The notes beneath the pieces are model-generated. The model searched no databases, was not told the DNA's origin, and was given only the letters and a program-made list of their open reading frames with translations. The position numbers and the translations under genes were made by a program. Positions 50,201-57,600 of a DNA stretch of 64,000 nucleotides are shown here, one piece after another; positions within the stretch are counted from its first letter, which is position 1, and every line of letters begins with the position of its first letter. This DNA is from Rhynchopus euleeides (taxonomy: Eukaryota; Euglenozoa; Diplonemea; Diplonemida; Diplonemidae): positions 1,116,001-1,180,000 of the forward strand of contig OY723238.1 of assembly GCA_963210315.1 (NCBI GenBank). Reading direction: 5' to 3'.

Positions 50201-52649
50201 GGTACGTGCGCTTCTGCAGGTCCCACGGGCGCGAGTCGAGCGACATCCCCGCCGACGCGTTCGTCTTCTCCACCACGATCGGGCCCCACGTCCCTGTCCG
50301 CGTGTCGTTCATGTACCACGTCACCGACGGCGGGTATCCGTCCTTCGTGCTGGCACCGAGGTTCCGCCCCGCGTCGTACTGCGCCGGCACAAGCTCGTGC
50401 GCTGCCGCCGTCGCCACCCCGGGGAGGTACGAGTCGTTCAGGTGCGTCCACCGCGTCGGCAGCGACCCGCGCCCGCCCTTGTGGAAGGGCAGCACGCGCA
50501 CCCCGCTGTTCTTCGCGCACGACGCCCCAGCGTGGTTGCACGTCCTGCGGTAGCACACGTACCACCGCGTGTACAGCGGCGGGACGTACAGCGTTGACAC
50601 CGCCACCGCCTGCCCCGCCGTCGAGTCATGCTTCGCCGTCGCCAGCTGCACGTCCCCCAGCAGGTCGCGTGACCCAATTGGGTACCGGTCCTCCGCGTCC
50701 ACAAACCCGCCGTGGTACGCAGGCGAGTTCGACGACGACGACACGTCCAGCGCACGCGACCAGCACCCGACGGACGGGAGCGACCCCGTCTGCGCCGCCG
50801 ACGGCCACGGGTGCGCACGCCCGTTGCTTGTCGCCTCCGTGAAAGAGGACGAGGACACGATGCGGAAGTAGTCGCCGCCCGTCGGGGCCCAGTAGCTCGC
50901 CGTCGTCGTCAGCCCCGCCGGGTCCGACCCTGACGCCTGCGGGGTGCTCACCGCCACCGTGCTGACCGCCGCCAGGTTGCTCAGCTGCGTCGCCCCGCTA
51001 TCGTCGAACACAATCTCACCCCACGTCCCCGGGGACAGGTCCCCCATGGACCACCCGACCGGCTCCGCCACCGTGCTGAAGTACAGGTTCGCCGCGTTCG
51101 ACGCGCACGCAGACGCCGTCGTGCACCGGTACAGCTTCCGCCACATCGGCACCGCCTCCACCCCGCTGCTGTTCTGCTGCGCCCACGACGCACGCTCCTC
51201 CTTCGACGAGAAGCAGATGTCGTAGCTCCCCACCGCCTGCGGCAGCCGCACGTACACGTAGGCATGCGACATGATCGTCTTCGCCGGGTCCACCGTCAGG
51301 TTCGTCGAGTCCTGGTTCGCCGACATGTACGACCCGGGCGACGACCACGTCTCCACCAGCGGGTTGGCGTACTGCGTCCCGAACACACCCACCCCGCCCG
51401 CAGTCGCCCCCTCCGTCAGCCCCTGCACTGCGGACCCGGCCCACTCGCCGTCGTCCCCCACCACGTTGCTCCCCAGGTACGGCAGGTCGAACGTCTGGTA
51501 CTCGTACGTGCACGGGTTCCCCTTGGGCACGATCTTCAGGCTGTCCCCCGTGGCACAGCTGAACAGGTCCGTGGCGCACGCAGACGGGGAGTACGTGAAG
51601 TTCAGCTGCTTCTGCGTCGACAGCAGCTGGATGATGGCGTACTGCCCCACCGTCGCGTCCGGAAGGTAGTACCACATCTTCGTCGTGCGCGGTGTGTGCT
51701 TGTACTTCCCGTCCGGCAGCACCAGCGGCTGCCACATCGCGTTCACGTCACCCGCCTTGTACAGGCGCGAGTCCACCGTCACCTTGAAGCACACCACAAA
51801 GGTCGTCCCCGTGGGCGGTGCCACAAACGTCGTGAACGCAGCCGCCACAAGGTACTCCCCCGCAAGCGTGTCCGACTCCGACAGACCGTACTCCGTCTTC
51901 TGCGCCAGCAGCGTGCCCCCAGGCGCGTACTCACTGCACCGCGCGTCCTTCGACGAGTCAAACGTGTACATCCGGATGTCGAACTGCCCCGGCCGCGAGA
52001 TGTTCAGGTTCCGGTTGATCCGGTTCTTCCCCGCGTCCGGCACCTCCAGCAGCGTCCGCACCCGCACCCGGAACTCCTGCCCCTCCCACATGTTGCGCGG
52101 GCGCAGGTGCATCGTGAAGTTGTTGTGCGCCATCAGCGACTCCGTGAAGGTCTTTGTCAGCGTGTCGGTCCCAGTCAGCGTGTCCGACTTTGTCAGCGTC
52201 TTCGAGAAGGTCTTCGTCAGCGTGAATGTCGGCGTCTTCGTCAGTGTGAAGGTCGGCGTCAGCGTGAGCGTGCTCATCGTCAGCGTCCCTGTCGGCGACA
52301 GCGAAAACGTCGGCGACGGCGTGATCGTCTTCGACAGTGTCAGCGACACCGTGCTTGCCGTCGCCGTCAGCGTGTCTGTCGTAGTCAGTGTGTCCGACTT
52401 GGTCGGCGTGGGCGTCAGCGACTGTGTCAGCGTCAGCGACACGGTGCTTGCCGTCGCTGACGGCGACAGCGAAATCGAGTGCGTCATCGAGGCCGACGCG
52501 GTCCCCGTGGGCAACGTGAGCGACAGCGTATGTGTCACCGTCGCGGTGTTCGCCGCATGCGCCTGGTCCACCAGCAGCGCGGCCAGCACGCCGCTGCACA
52601 CCACCGCCGCCCCCCGCATCACACTGCCGCCCCTGTTGGCCCACATCAC
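38205..52649 (-). CDS. Giant cell-surface protein, 4,814 residues, single exon
   Basis: A 14.4-kb uninterrupted frame. The N-terminus has a signal peptide (MRGAAVVCSGVLAALLVDQA ending HA). The Met at 52649 is used here; Met11 at 52619 is equally possible. Residues about 33-180 are Ser/Thr repeats of the type SLTLT, TKSDTLT, TFTLTKT, likely heavily O-glycosylated. Up to about residue 1,900 there are at least eight diverged modules ending in a Tyr-x-hydrophobic-Cys motif (YDICF, WYVCYR, YIVCFR, YKLCYK, YSLCVQ, YKVCVR, YVVCYK, YKVCVY). The rest is beta-rich with scattered Cys pairs. The C-terminus has a Pro/Thr stalk (about 4715-4783) and a hydrophobic tail SVWLSILAAVAVAVLAL with no basic residues after it, typical of a GPI-anchor signal. 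An acceptor-like tract (gcctgcag) lies 20 bases upstream. Probably an adhesin or coat protein. Confidence 0.9.
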   Translation of the reverse strand: MMWANRGGSVMRGAAVVCSGVLAALLVDQAHAANTATVTHTLSLTLPTGTASASMTHSISLSPSATASTVSLTLTQSLTPTPTKSDTLTTTDTLTATASTVSLTLSKTITPSPTFSLSPTGTLTMSTLTLTPTFTLTKTPTFTLTKTFSKTLTKSDTLTGTDTLTKTFTESLMAHNNFTMHLRPRNMWEGQEFRVRVRTLLEVPDAGKNRINRNLNISRPGQFDIRMYTFDSSKDARCSEYAPGGTLLAQKTEYGLSESDTLAGEYLVAAAFTTFVAPPTGTTFVVCFKVTVDSRLYKAGDVNAMWQPLVLPDGKYKHTPRTTKMWYYLPDATVGQYAIIQLLSTQKQLNFTYSPSACATDLFSCATGDSLKIVPKGNPCTYEYQTFDLPYLGSNVVGDDGEWAGSAVQGLTEGATAGGVGVFGTQYANPLVETWSSPGSYMSANQDSTNLTVDPAKTIMSHAYVYVRLPQAVGSYDICFSSKEERASWAQQNSSGVEAVPMWRKLYRCTTASACASNAANLYFSTVAEPVGWSMGDLSPGTWGEIVFDDSGATQLSNLAAVSTVAVSTPQASGSDPAGLTTTASYWAPTGGDYFRIVSSSSFTEATSNGRAHPWPSAAQTGSLPSVGCWSRALDVSSSSNSPAYHGGFVDAEDRYPIGSRDLLGDVQLATAKHDSTAGQAVAVSTLYVPPLYTRWYVCYRRTCNHAGASCAKNSGVRVLPFHKGGRGSLPTRWTHLNDSYLPGVATAAAHELVPAQYDAGRNLGASTKDGYPPSVTWYMNDTRTGTWGPIVVEKTNASAGMSLDSRPWDLQKRTYLAGETLVQVRGSAVRLVRYDKPCDYPTYKPTYLYGAESLDGGMVECNNQGAEWHSGICAGSKADVAVTTNVAFYLSVPAIQNYIVCFRLGRFNWAKISPSGAPGTAWNDPTKPMPDSVLEHGAWVSPSTYFTPTTSALATLSVVSTEDRAGQEALFIVSDTTSSLIVAPRRYCATGCPDSGDVLRLVSVAGQCDINPWIWPKEKHMADPHLSLICQVGGAGTTAKSGLYYNSASVTPCMTAAPVMTMCQGSTCNSTEPHLTALAAKTPDPFDDVVPHDHTYTGGVRTVAGLLVLPDYNANEASKNFYKLCYKQAGTSNWAVFNDTFEVKAAPPLQLQTPPLKTEKLVGGELKRFRVKVTTGTVASSVLFYAKLTLHDAREQNNHCINQAGSSEGEIYSAATTSFNIVSDGNSNLVDFYLTVPHTPGNYSLCVQMRRLAEDAMSWWRPGSNKADYDYTVLDNGVRWYVTPGFQPTNQGLTVVKFVRCAPTAGGGCSTSASQDVFDTSPGKDAAKIVDATHACHVGTTNLSQWGTSNHVWTEPGATASAMGVTNLGPADGPSDVAELRTVLPAVTSDARTQYKVCVRTVFYQQGISGPTGQARWVEVQEAIGMSGQHLVVAATGRPGFRTEQGLVASWTLNSALRPAKSLYSSTAKADATALAGASTSYVSNPTSATGTSVNTGAGFRFNSYSSVATELRTGNIFKLVAARTPVGRVPKDPSVEATWGDLSGWDSAGAVDCLSPAADSASNVGSCSDADTTAGTAYCPYIPTISSGTTQIPAYFHIPLTPGSYVVCYKVVHSSLTTPKPWLRLASSSQADYFLHSHPSFLEMDVASTKTNLTVFDVRTTSSWDGSTVQVPVSSWCGGSTAAGANCSALNGASGFTTDLVTIANDTQVCPTPTQVGTGSSTGPPHWFQLIRTTNASAMVSVTWGTTTASAFALPTASYQPTSGQYKVCVYKAGEALPQFMPNASAARVSKQGVVYQLYNRGSSMNGGGSGFWRDSAGVGTPSQLTVSSTLVYNTSLQFMQYSSSLEALYGASAVDASLVTDAVTGKVSRTPLLRSGSTVVYDVQVATADGSAVPFGSYPVEVKRCPQASSFASGLECAEAGWEGASTSPGSFTVWNIGGACSQQNATVYGWESNGLRQFTQAGQVRFSLQYRSACPGNTMFGCGVRFVATTQSGTALVSPAQWVNVAEHAPNALMVDGQEAAATAPGVAMSSSGCVSTGVTSCYIKVCQHGLPCKLTFQARYQGPSEFAANGTMSLLYSAIDYGVNYTALSAPPQVTVAFGSTVGTPPLVSAAAWGLGGTQTFTFTPSLTGDLTTGTVYLNATYGMNSQTDWTRFVVRVDRPVLSSVDLDSVMPLDVAQGLAVDRVPAPAFVAVAGTQPLTAVAGSYLEALVPYRLAYTPRAGNGVALPRVGGSVRGWTVTGAVSGSTVNKVLAHYQAAETFVTHPELMAGAALNRNLGDTSVYTLDFRMYVSDNVCSRFVSAGGCTIEFSFAHATRTTIKAKLVTPVRVPASTVEVTTTGQATVREGITVTVKPGSYVTFPENAVTFVYDEFHYGDVFALVHGPAPTNGASNRDMLQLNGAMMPAGAGGASGCAYEKTVSGKTVCEVAKYTTQALSGTAWGAQWVMRPHIPCNRCEFSFHTTWGAGPESYELQADGTQRGVATLTWTEDVVALQCSSAASVGYRMGAMQSEMFALWVMAGVDGVSGSSAYYPRWWVWTDTNSSDLSHTAGSSTPLGATYKLMQNGMLSNTTVLRARMGPGAVASFPKLYFFGNGTVPATGVLEEFTVKFTSVGWRYSSGPSAMVGSRPTGTTTYTCGAAVSLAQVEVPTPQPGTAAPAGVGETTAIKLLSVEGVTSLCAAGTPVNLCTDYTATVSEFSATGIKVTVEFENTTAAGVKKVDTTVRNVTVLTGGGPGATPSLGSAPGWTYSSANQKWTSADVVLDSAYNPSTLPTIGTNTYTFGSLKLLAERQRPVSTVEAVVSNGVGSVSLKYGQTATGTVDKSPVRKAVFQVCASAWDGSAEATTTTLCRTLSLWITPTSQTRRTVLELATAGGDLTYGSPGCGGGTAATFKVAPYFTVSSVASTTLRFWAYDTRIQYTLSTTQGLQYLVASGSTTAQLSLAMNNSVPLGAAVNHTTLASGLATTFTFYGRDQVTTNSTVKVAAKMLGGTTGAISTITTASQYRWVRTEALSQWEVATTISQDDECPTKRRLQTSTNNYRTYGTDLPGKDWAYAGAGGAVAGVPFPIQTMVKTVGGTRAYSFTKDILVKVSKRSWTGCNDGGTLAVHKLTPSLASDTTKMLEGTLARSWVQAETTGTAVTTNGGVGVAWNVLSAECESCTLQLDLCYSGKTAATCMDGLGAGSSDPSDSTPIFADRTKLTLPFKVQRQAPDLTEVYEQTVPSTSVIRVGDMFTAKVENVQRFAGKWAMNEVPGASAWQRTMWVRSVWSPSSADVTVAAQMRYGNGGFMLDGASRAGAGNVPSGCSAAATAAEFLAAKEKPSLSGASSGTLRFFFVRPCSKCTVQMDYRLKAPAVDARLADRTGSITLRAYSAYTPGSPLVYTVKTCATTWLLGGVPHVAVRRRKPFALTALRVDGNNIPAWEGTGSASFAKLAGAGNGGGVRTYVTSPVASAVDGSATVRAFFVRACYKCGVSFAGKSQQLTVLTDATQIIVIPAFHYERDRLKTLAVKDAKATWSFKVYAADELGDRSYAVGGPTEFALHHMYQTRAAGGRTSALLNVQGSVPSAPTAVLSDPAYTLGSLTYGQPVLTLSQGSRVHNGVPVPLVEAKSGKPGTLTLQLSGNQPAVRYSLSFSVSGATGATTSFFGEKKAPMVHYSTSAVRMALDSPTATGASCASSGMAVGDGACTFRAYAIGRAPGAAAGDSSWFVSALARGAANASVTCASSCGTAEVSPNATFVAGVASFRLRLLSLAAGQTAACACTVTVSPSASLKMQNATDQSFTVSYSPTTLSVWRWAASPTLQVAGAAGSSQYTAYSVYNRSVALRVRAYDSTEKYTGLGGLTWTGGAVVTLAATEMTPEGCFQCFGAATTTTGGVSATTCPVNVPSGSTGGDDAWVVGVFPNAGSCVVKSGAFSGFPTSAGTTTTPNANLKVTVEGGAAVRVMGAPNEGGLKIGRPAFSRLWGRTWEGKPAAVTGIGSSVTFGVVGTDGAVVSGDNHMSVSLTGTRTANGSTVSFTLTGVAKGGLVTFQIRSNQTTRSPECEALGKMGELAVGAACKHDGWTFKAVVEAPVSVTGAPAALSAFGPSFTGMGPLYFVRRAARLVALAKIGVECDDDAMEAKDASKNATTEAPDADDMNPPMKKWTPPRPMCRKPPPGTPKALAEMIEEANEGWVPLGVGGAAFGARPGVDTHAGRPGMAGAAHPASWGYGYNITIKVKAVGMDGVQVEHPEDKGSGAEVQVRPMAVPCKNIDYGSNGMWIKETCVDIAGAQCKWASNGNKRSISGLPACSPGASSGWALDAFVFKLRKGEAKFEDVSYGRIGAARPGLARFMLTTNALDYAWSQGAVTTNVANTLRRRDDAFLYKVNMQETVAVRPGGSHWSCMGTVCKSTMFRPMPETLFAVRASVVDVMGDAVRADSSSMLSLRGECLDATHAAYFAYKRADGSLSYIVPPTYSFTRGWTELDRLWVTGSCTQMQLTVVCASGKKDVLGACQGKTVTLQFPVEFPTDGSVNTSAPPPPAPPITVSGLSMGAPFDSIAAVKDFIGKISKASAEANMLKLLNKKNPVITNAFLKWLCAKAGGGAITLQDKANSSICTDMTVTPAPPTAAPPTPSPNGGGNGTNGTNDRQAAVGFRSFFALAVLHSVARLEAVAEFEIVTAVSVNVAEVSTAVATAIVEDLVSPTSVLKSLPPGATSSPFAAATASIASLAVGNPDTPIPSTPAPATPVPTQVPSTPTPPGPTPVPPATPPPTPSPPTPVPPPPTPAPATPIPPVTFPPVPGVVLPPMAGGLSVPSVWLSILAAVAVAVLAL

Positions 52650-53013
52650 ACACGCGCCCCCCAGGCCTTCTGCAGGCGGGGAGGTGCTGAGTCTCTGTGG
52701 CGCTGGGCCCTACCACGCCTCCTCTCTTCTGTCTCTCGGTACTTGTGTAGTGTGGAAGTGCTCCTGGGTGCGTGTGTGCTGAGTCTCGGACAAACAGGTC
52801 CCGAAGAATATCGGTTGAAGGCTGCATGGGGCCAACACATGGAAAAAGGAAAGCATGCCAAATCGCAACCCAAAACAACCGACACCCCCTCGCAACATAC
52901 ACACTCCCCCTCTCCATCCATTAGAGAGTTTACTGAATCAAGCAAGGCATCATCGGGCACAAGGAATAACAACGCAGTGGCGGCAGCCATCTGCTCCACA
53001 CCCACACCCGCTC
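52650..53013. other. Intergenic, no gene
   Basis: Sequence between the giant gene's start and the CCDC13-like stop. It contains the acceptor-like tract for the giant gene and no protein-like frame. Confidence 0.55.
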
Positions 53014-54654
53014 TCAGGGCGCTGGGCTGGCATTCGGTTCCATCAGCCGGTTCAGCTCCACCTTGAGCTCCCGGTAGCATTCCTTGAGGTTAGAATGGTC
53101 CTGGGAAAGCTGCTCGCGCTCCGCTTCAAACTCCCCCCGGCGCACTTCAAAGCTCTCGGCGACGTTTTCCGCAGACTCCTTCTGCTCCTCGATAAGGCTG
53201 CGGAGGATGCTCAGCTCTGCTTCGTGGTTCTGCCGCAGGAGGTCGATGCGCTCCTTCAACGACCCCACCTCGCCCTTCAGGATCGACACGTGCGACACCA
53301 CCTGCGGTGGCAACGCGTTGGGATCAAACGGCTGCGCCCCTGCAGGCGCCTTATACATTTCACGGTTCAGCGCATCCTCCAGCTGCTCACAGCGACACCT
53401 CTCTTCGTCCAGCTCTGTGCGCAGGAAGGTGCAGTACTCCTGCATGTGCCGCAGCTCTGCAGCGTGCAGCGGGGCGAGGGAGGGCTGCGGCTGCGCCGCC
53501 GCGTCGGCGAGTAGCGCCACAATAGCATCCCCGCTGCGTGCGAAGGTTGTGTAGATCTGCTCGTCGAGCGCACGGATTCTCCTGCTCTTCTCGCGGTCGA
53601 AGGCCTGCAGGCAACCCACGCTGTCCTGCGAGGGGGCGCCCAGTGGGGATGTCGTTTGTGGCATATCCTGCGGGGCGTGGCTGGGTGTCGATCCTGTGAC
53701 ATGTGTCTGCAGCGCTTTGCGGTATTCCGCACGCAGCGCCTCGAGCTCTGTCTTGTAGGCCCCAACGAGCTTGTCGTCATTTTCCGTCTTCTGGATGACG
53801 CGCGACAGCTGCATCTTCAGCGACGTGTTCTCCTTCTCAAAGACGGTGATCCGTGCCAGAGCTGCAGTGTGTTTGTCCTTCGCATCGGCTGCGGTTTTCT
53901 GCAGCGTCGCGATGAGGCGCTTCTGGTCACCCTCGCGTGCGCGGCGTGCAGAGGTGACCTCGCTCAGCTTCGCCCTGTTGACATCGTCAAAGTCGCGATT
54001 GGAGGTGACGCCTGTTGCGGCCTCTCCCATGTACCCACCGTGCTGTGACGCAGCCCCTTTGCAGGTCTGGGAGGCGGAGTCGTCTGGCCCGAGGGGCCTG
54101 CGGTCGTCCGCCCTGTCGTGCCCCTGCGTGTCTTGCAGTTGCTTCTGCAGGTCCTTGACGCGCTGCCGCAGCAGGGTGATGGTCTGTGCACGCCCCCGCC
54201 AGCCCTCGCTGGCAGGCGTGTCCACGAGTGCCTGCAGGTCGTGCTGCTCACCCACCTCCCGCCGCAGGAGGTCCCGCATCTTTGCCGTCTCCTGCCTGCT
54301 GGCTGCCTGGTGGCGTTTCAGCTCCGCATTCGCCTTCTGTGCATCAGCGAGTTTGTTTTTCAATTCACGGATGAGGGCCTTCTGATGTGTGGGGGACAAA
54401 TCGGATGCTGCGTCTGAGGTGTGTCTCGTGAGGGCCACGCCACCCGTGGGTGCCGATGCGGCGCGCTCAGCCTCGCGGAGGCGCGCGTCGCAGTCAATCA
54501 CCTGCTTCGTGAGTTTTGCGACCTTTGCGCGCTCGCTCTCGAGCTTGACATTTGTCGCCTTCACCTTCCGCAAAGCATCCAGATACTTCTTCTCGGTGTC
54601 TCCAGCACCAACACCGTCCAGTGCGCAGCGAAGCCGCTCGATTTCCTCCTGCAT
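53014..54654 (-). CDS. CCDC13-like ciliary coiled-coil protein
   Basis: About 546 residues in one exon. The Met at 54654 (MQEEIERLRCALDG) is preferred, since the 18 codons above it read as 5' untranslated sequence. Almost the whole length is coiled coil. The segment ALIRELKNKLADAQKANAEL ... RQETAKMRDLLRREVGEQHD ... TPASEGWRGRAQTITLLRQR matches, as I recall it, the conserved core of animal CCDC13 (…LQKEIGED..…GWRGRAQQI..LQ.+V+EL). CCDC13 is a centriolar-satellite protein needed for cilium assembly, found only in ciliated eukaryotes. The C-terminal half (YCTFLRTELDEERCRCEQLE) is also coiled coil. If right, the organism has a flagellum. Recognition is from memory of the motif, not an alignment. 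Confidence 0.75.
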   Translation of the reverse strand: MQEEIERLRCALDGVGAGDTEKKYLDALRKVKATNVKLESERAKVAKLTKQVIDCDARLREAERAASAPTGGVALTRHTSDAASDLSPTHQKALIRELKNKLADAQKANAELKRHQAASRQETAKMRDLLRREVGEQHDLQALVDTPASEGWRGRAQTITLLRQRVKDLQKQLQDTQGHDRADDRRPLGPDDSASQTCKGAASQHGGYMGEAATGVTSNRDFDDVNRAKLSEVTSARRAREGDQKRLIATLQKTAADAKDKHTAALARITVFEKENTSLKMQLSRVIQKTENDDKLVGAYKTELEALRAEYRKALQTHVTGSTPSHAPQDMPQTTSPLGAPSQDSVGCLQAFDREKSRRIRALDEQIYTTFARSGDAIVALLADAAAQPQPSLAPLHAAELRHMQEYCTFLRTELDEERCRCEQLEDALNREMYKAPAGAQPFDPNALPPQVVSHVSILKGEVGSLKERIDLLRQNHEAELSILRSLIEEQKESAENVAESFEVRRGEFEAEREQLSQDHSNLKECYRELKVELNRLMEPNASPAP

Positions 54655-57600
54655 GTGTATGGTGTATGGTGTGGGTTGATAGTGGGAATGACTAACTCGC
54701 CAACACAAACAATCAGTGGAACCCAGGCAACACAGGCTTGCGCCCTTCCATCCTCAGTCGGGACTGGTTCCCCAGGGAATCCTTCGCAGCCTCTTGACAA
54801 TACGCAAGGGCACCCAACACCACCACCGGTCTACATTCCGCATGCCCTGCCATTTATCGATGATGTTTACGCTGCACGTCGGCTTCTATGGAACAGGAAT
54901 TGACGACCCCTGCCCAAGGAACCATCTTCGCAACATACCTTCTGCAGTGCAACCACTTCCGCAGAGGATTCACCAGCGCCTGCCACTGGAGGCTGTGTAG
55001 GGGGGCTGTCAGGTCCGATGTCATCCTCGGACATGGCGATTGCAGGGATGCCTATAAAGACACCCCGCAGTTCCCGAGGGCCAACTACGCGGCACCTCTT
55101 GTGTAGCCCTGGTGGTGGGTAATGCGGTGCAAGCTTTCAGTGTGTCAGTATCAGCGCATGTCACACCCAGGTCACAGAAACACAACACGACCTCGGTGCC
55201 CCTTCCTGGCTTGCCCCCTCTGGGGCCCCCCACGGCCTTATTCTGTTTTCGACGACCAGCCACTTGACGTAAGACGGCCAGGCAGTCACGCCGTTCCCTT
55301 TTTTCCAACATACGCGATCACCGCCACTGCATGGACAACATCAAACGCAGGGGTGTGTGCGGCGGGGGTACCGTGTGTGTTCGCTCTTAGCCTCACTGAC
55401 TGTCGCCTGTTCTGAGCACCTACCTTTTCTGTGCTGTGCCACACGCGCGTTAACACGCGATCCAGCTTAACTGTTGCCAAAAAACCCCCATCATGTGGGA
55501 GGGGGGGGGGGGAATCCTGGTGGCAAAATCAATGGATGACGAGGAGATGAATACAGAACCCAGCGGGCAGCATCCGACACCGACCTGTCTCACTGCCTTA
55601 ATAAAAGGCATGGAACCTAAATGCGCAGTCCCTCTTTCGAGATGTCTTGTGTGTCGGGACCCATGCCACCAGCACTGTGCATCGAGAGCAGCGCCTCAAA
55701 TGAGAGAAGACGCGCCTCCGACTCCCTCAAGCTACGAGCAGTGCGTGTGCTGCCTGGGCTCAAAAAACACAAAGCCAACAGATCTCAAAATACGGCCTGT
55801 ATTGCACACCAAAGATTTCAGGGAACCATGTTGCTTCTTCAAAGAGTTGGGGGTTTGTCAGGAAGGATACCTGATGCCAACAGAAAGGACGCCGGCAGCT
55901 GGCAACATCGTATGGCGTAACATGGCAGTCATCCCACCCAACTTGCCATCACCTCATCGTGGTGCAATTCCAAACACCGCGACAGCAGGAAGCACCATGC
56001 GACAGGGGTGGTGTGCGATGATGTAGATCGGTAAAATCTGAGACACAGTGCCTTTCTGGAGACCGCCTTTCAGCTTCTGATGTCTTCTCCGGACAGAGGC
56101 CAAAGATCGACTCAGACGCGGAGCGGGTTTAGCTGCTGATGATGGTATGGTTGCAGGACTGCAGGTGATGCAAACCCTGCAGAGTATAGCCCTTTTTTTT
56201 GTTGCGGTATCGCCACCCACACAACAGGCGGTGGGGGGATTTGATTGCCGAGAGTGAAAGGCGGAGGGGAGAGTGTTCTCGAATCGAATGCCCTTTCGCC
56301 CTTCCCCTTCTTCCAGATTCGTACCACGCCGTGACGGGGTGCCTTTTTTTTGATGGCGACCCATTCGGAAGCCCTTCGCTCTGTCTTTTTGTATTCCCCT
56401 TCGAAACTCTCTTCCTTCAACCTCACCCACAGGCAACCACGGGGCGCGGAAGCTGGGTGATCGCGTCAAAAAAAATGCCTGAACGGCGGTATGAGCGGCA
56501 CACACTGGCACATAAGTGCAAGCCATCCCCCAACCCTTTGAGGCGAGTGTTCTTTCGTTTTGATTCTTGTTGAATCAGTGCAGGCACAGCCCTGAAGGGC
56601 CGTGAGCTTCACTGACCACCACCGGGGGGGGAGGGCGGGGAGGGGGCATTTGGTCTGCATTATCGTTGTTTGCATACACACCCTACAAGCGTGTCTACAC
56701 ATGCATGCGCTGTCAGAGGTCTTGCTTGCGATAACCTTTCTGAGGTCACGAAAAAGACTGTTAGCATTGCACGGAAGTCAACAGTTGTGCACAAGATGGG
56801 TGGGGCGGGTCTCACATCATTGACTTGGCTTGATAGAATGTGTGCCGCAAAGGAAATCAGAGACTTTCTTGTGCTGCAAATGATGCCCTGCCGCGCGCAG
56901 ATTTGTGCTCCTTTCGCTGCCGCACATACAAAAAAATACAAAAAAAAGTCCCTCACATACGCCTCCATCCATACGTGAATATTTTGTTCAGTGGAGGTCA
57001 CACCGAGCACCCCGCTCTTGACATGACCACCACTGCCACACATGCCTACACGTTTTGTTACTTCTGTTGCATCAGACAATATCTTGGGGGTGTGCAGCCG
57101 ATGAGGGTCGGCTTGTCAAAACCCCTCCTTGACCTTTGAACGCCACCGCAACCACCACACCTCCCCCTCCCCCTCCTCGGAGGCCATTTGATAACGTTTT
57201 TTGCTGTTTCGAGGCGACCGCAAGTCACATGTGTTCTGCCCCTCCCCCGTGATCCTGTTGGCCTCGAGACATCCTCGTTTTGTTTCCCAGCTGCACCCAT
57301 CGGCCCCCACCCAGTGCCCCCGTGTGTCACCGTGACGCATAAGTCCTTCCCTGCACTTCCTTTTTGAAGTTAGACAAGGTGCCTACGAAGGTGCCAGAGC
57401 CGACCTCTCTTCACTCTGAACTAATTGAATTTGAACTTTCTGCCGTGATTCCGGCTCTTCATGCAGGCAATTTTTATACTTCTTGCGAGGGTGGTGAAGG
57501 CGCCTTCGGTGCCCATTTTTTTGGCCATCCCTCAGCACACACCTACACACGCAAGCTTTTTGTATACACTCACTTTTCTACACTTCTGAGCTACGCCCCC

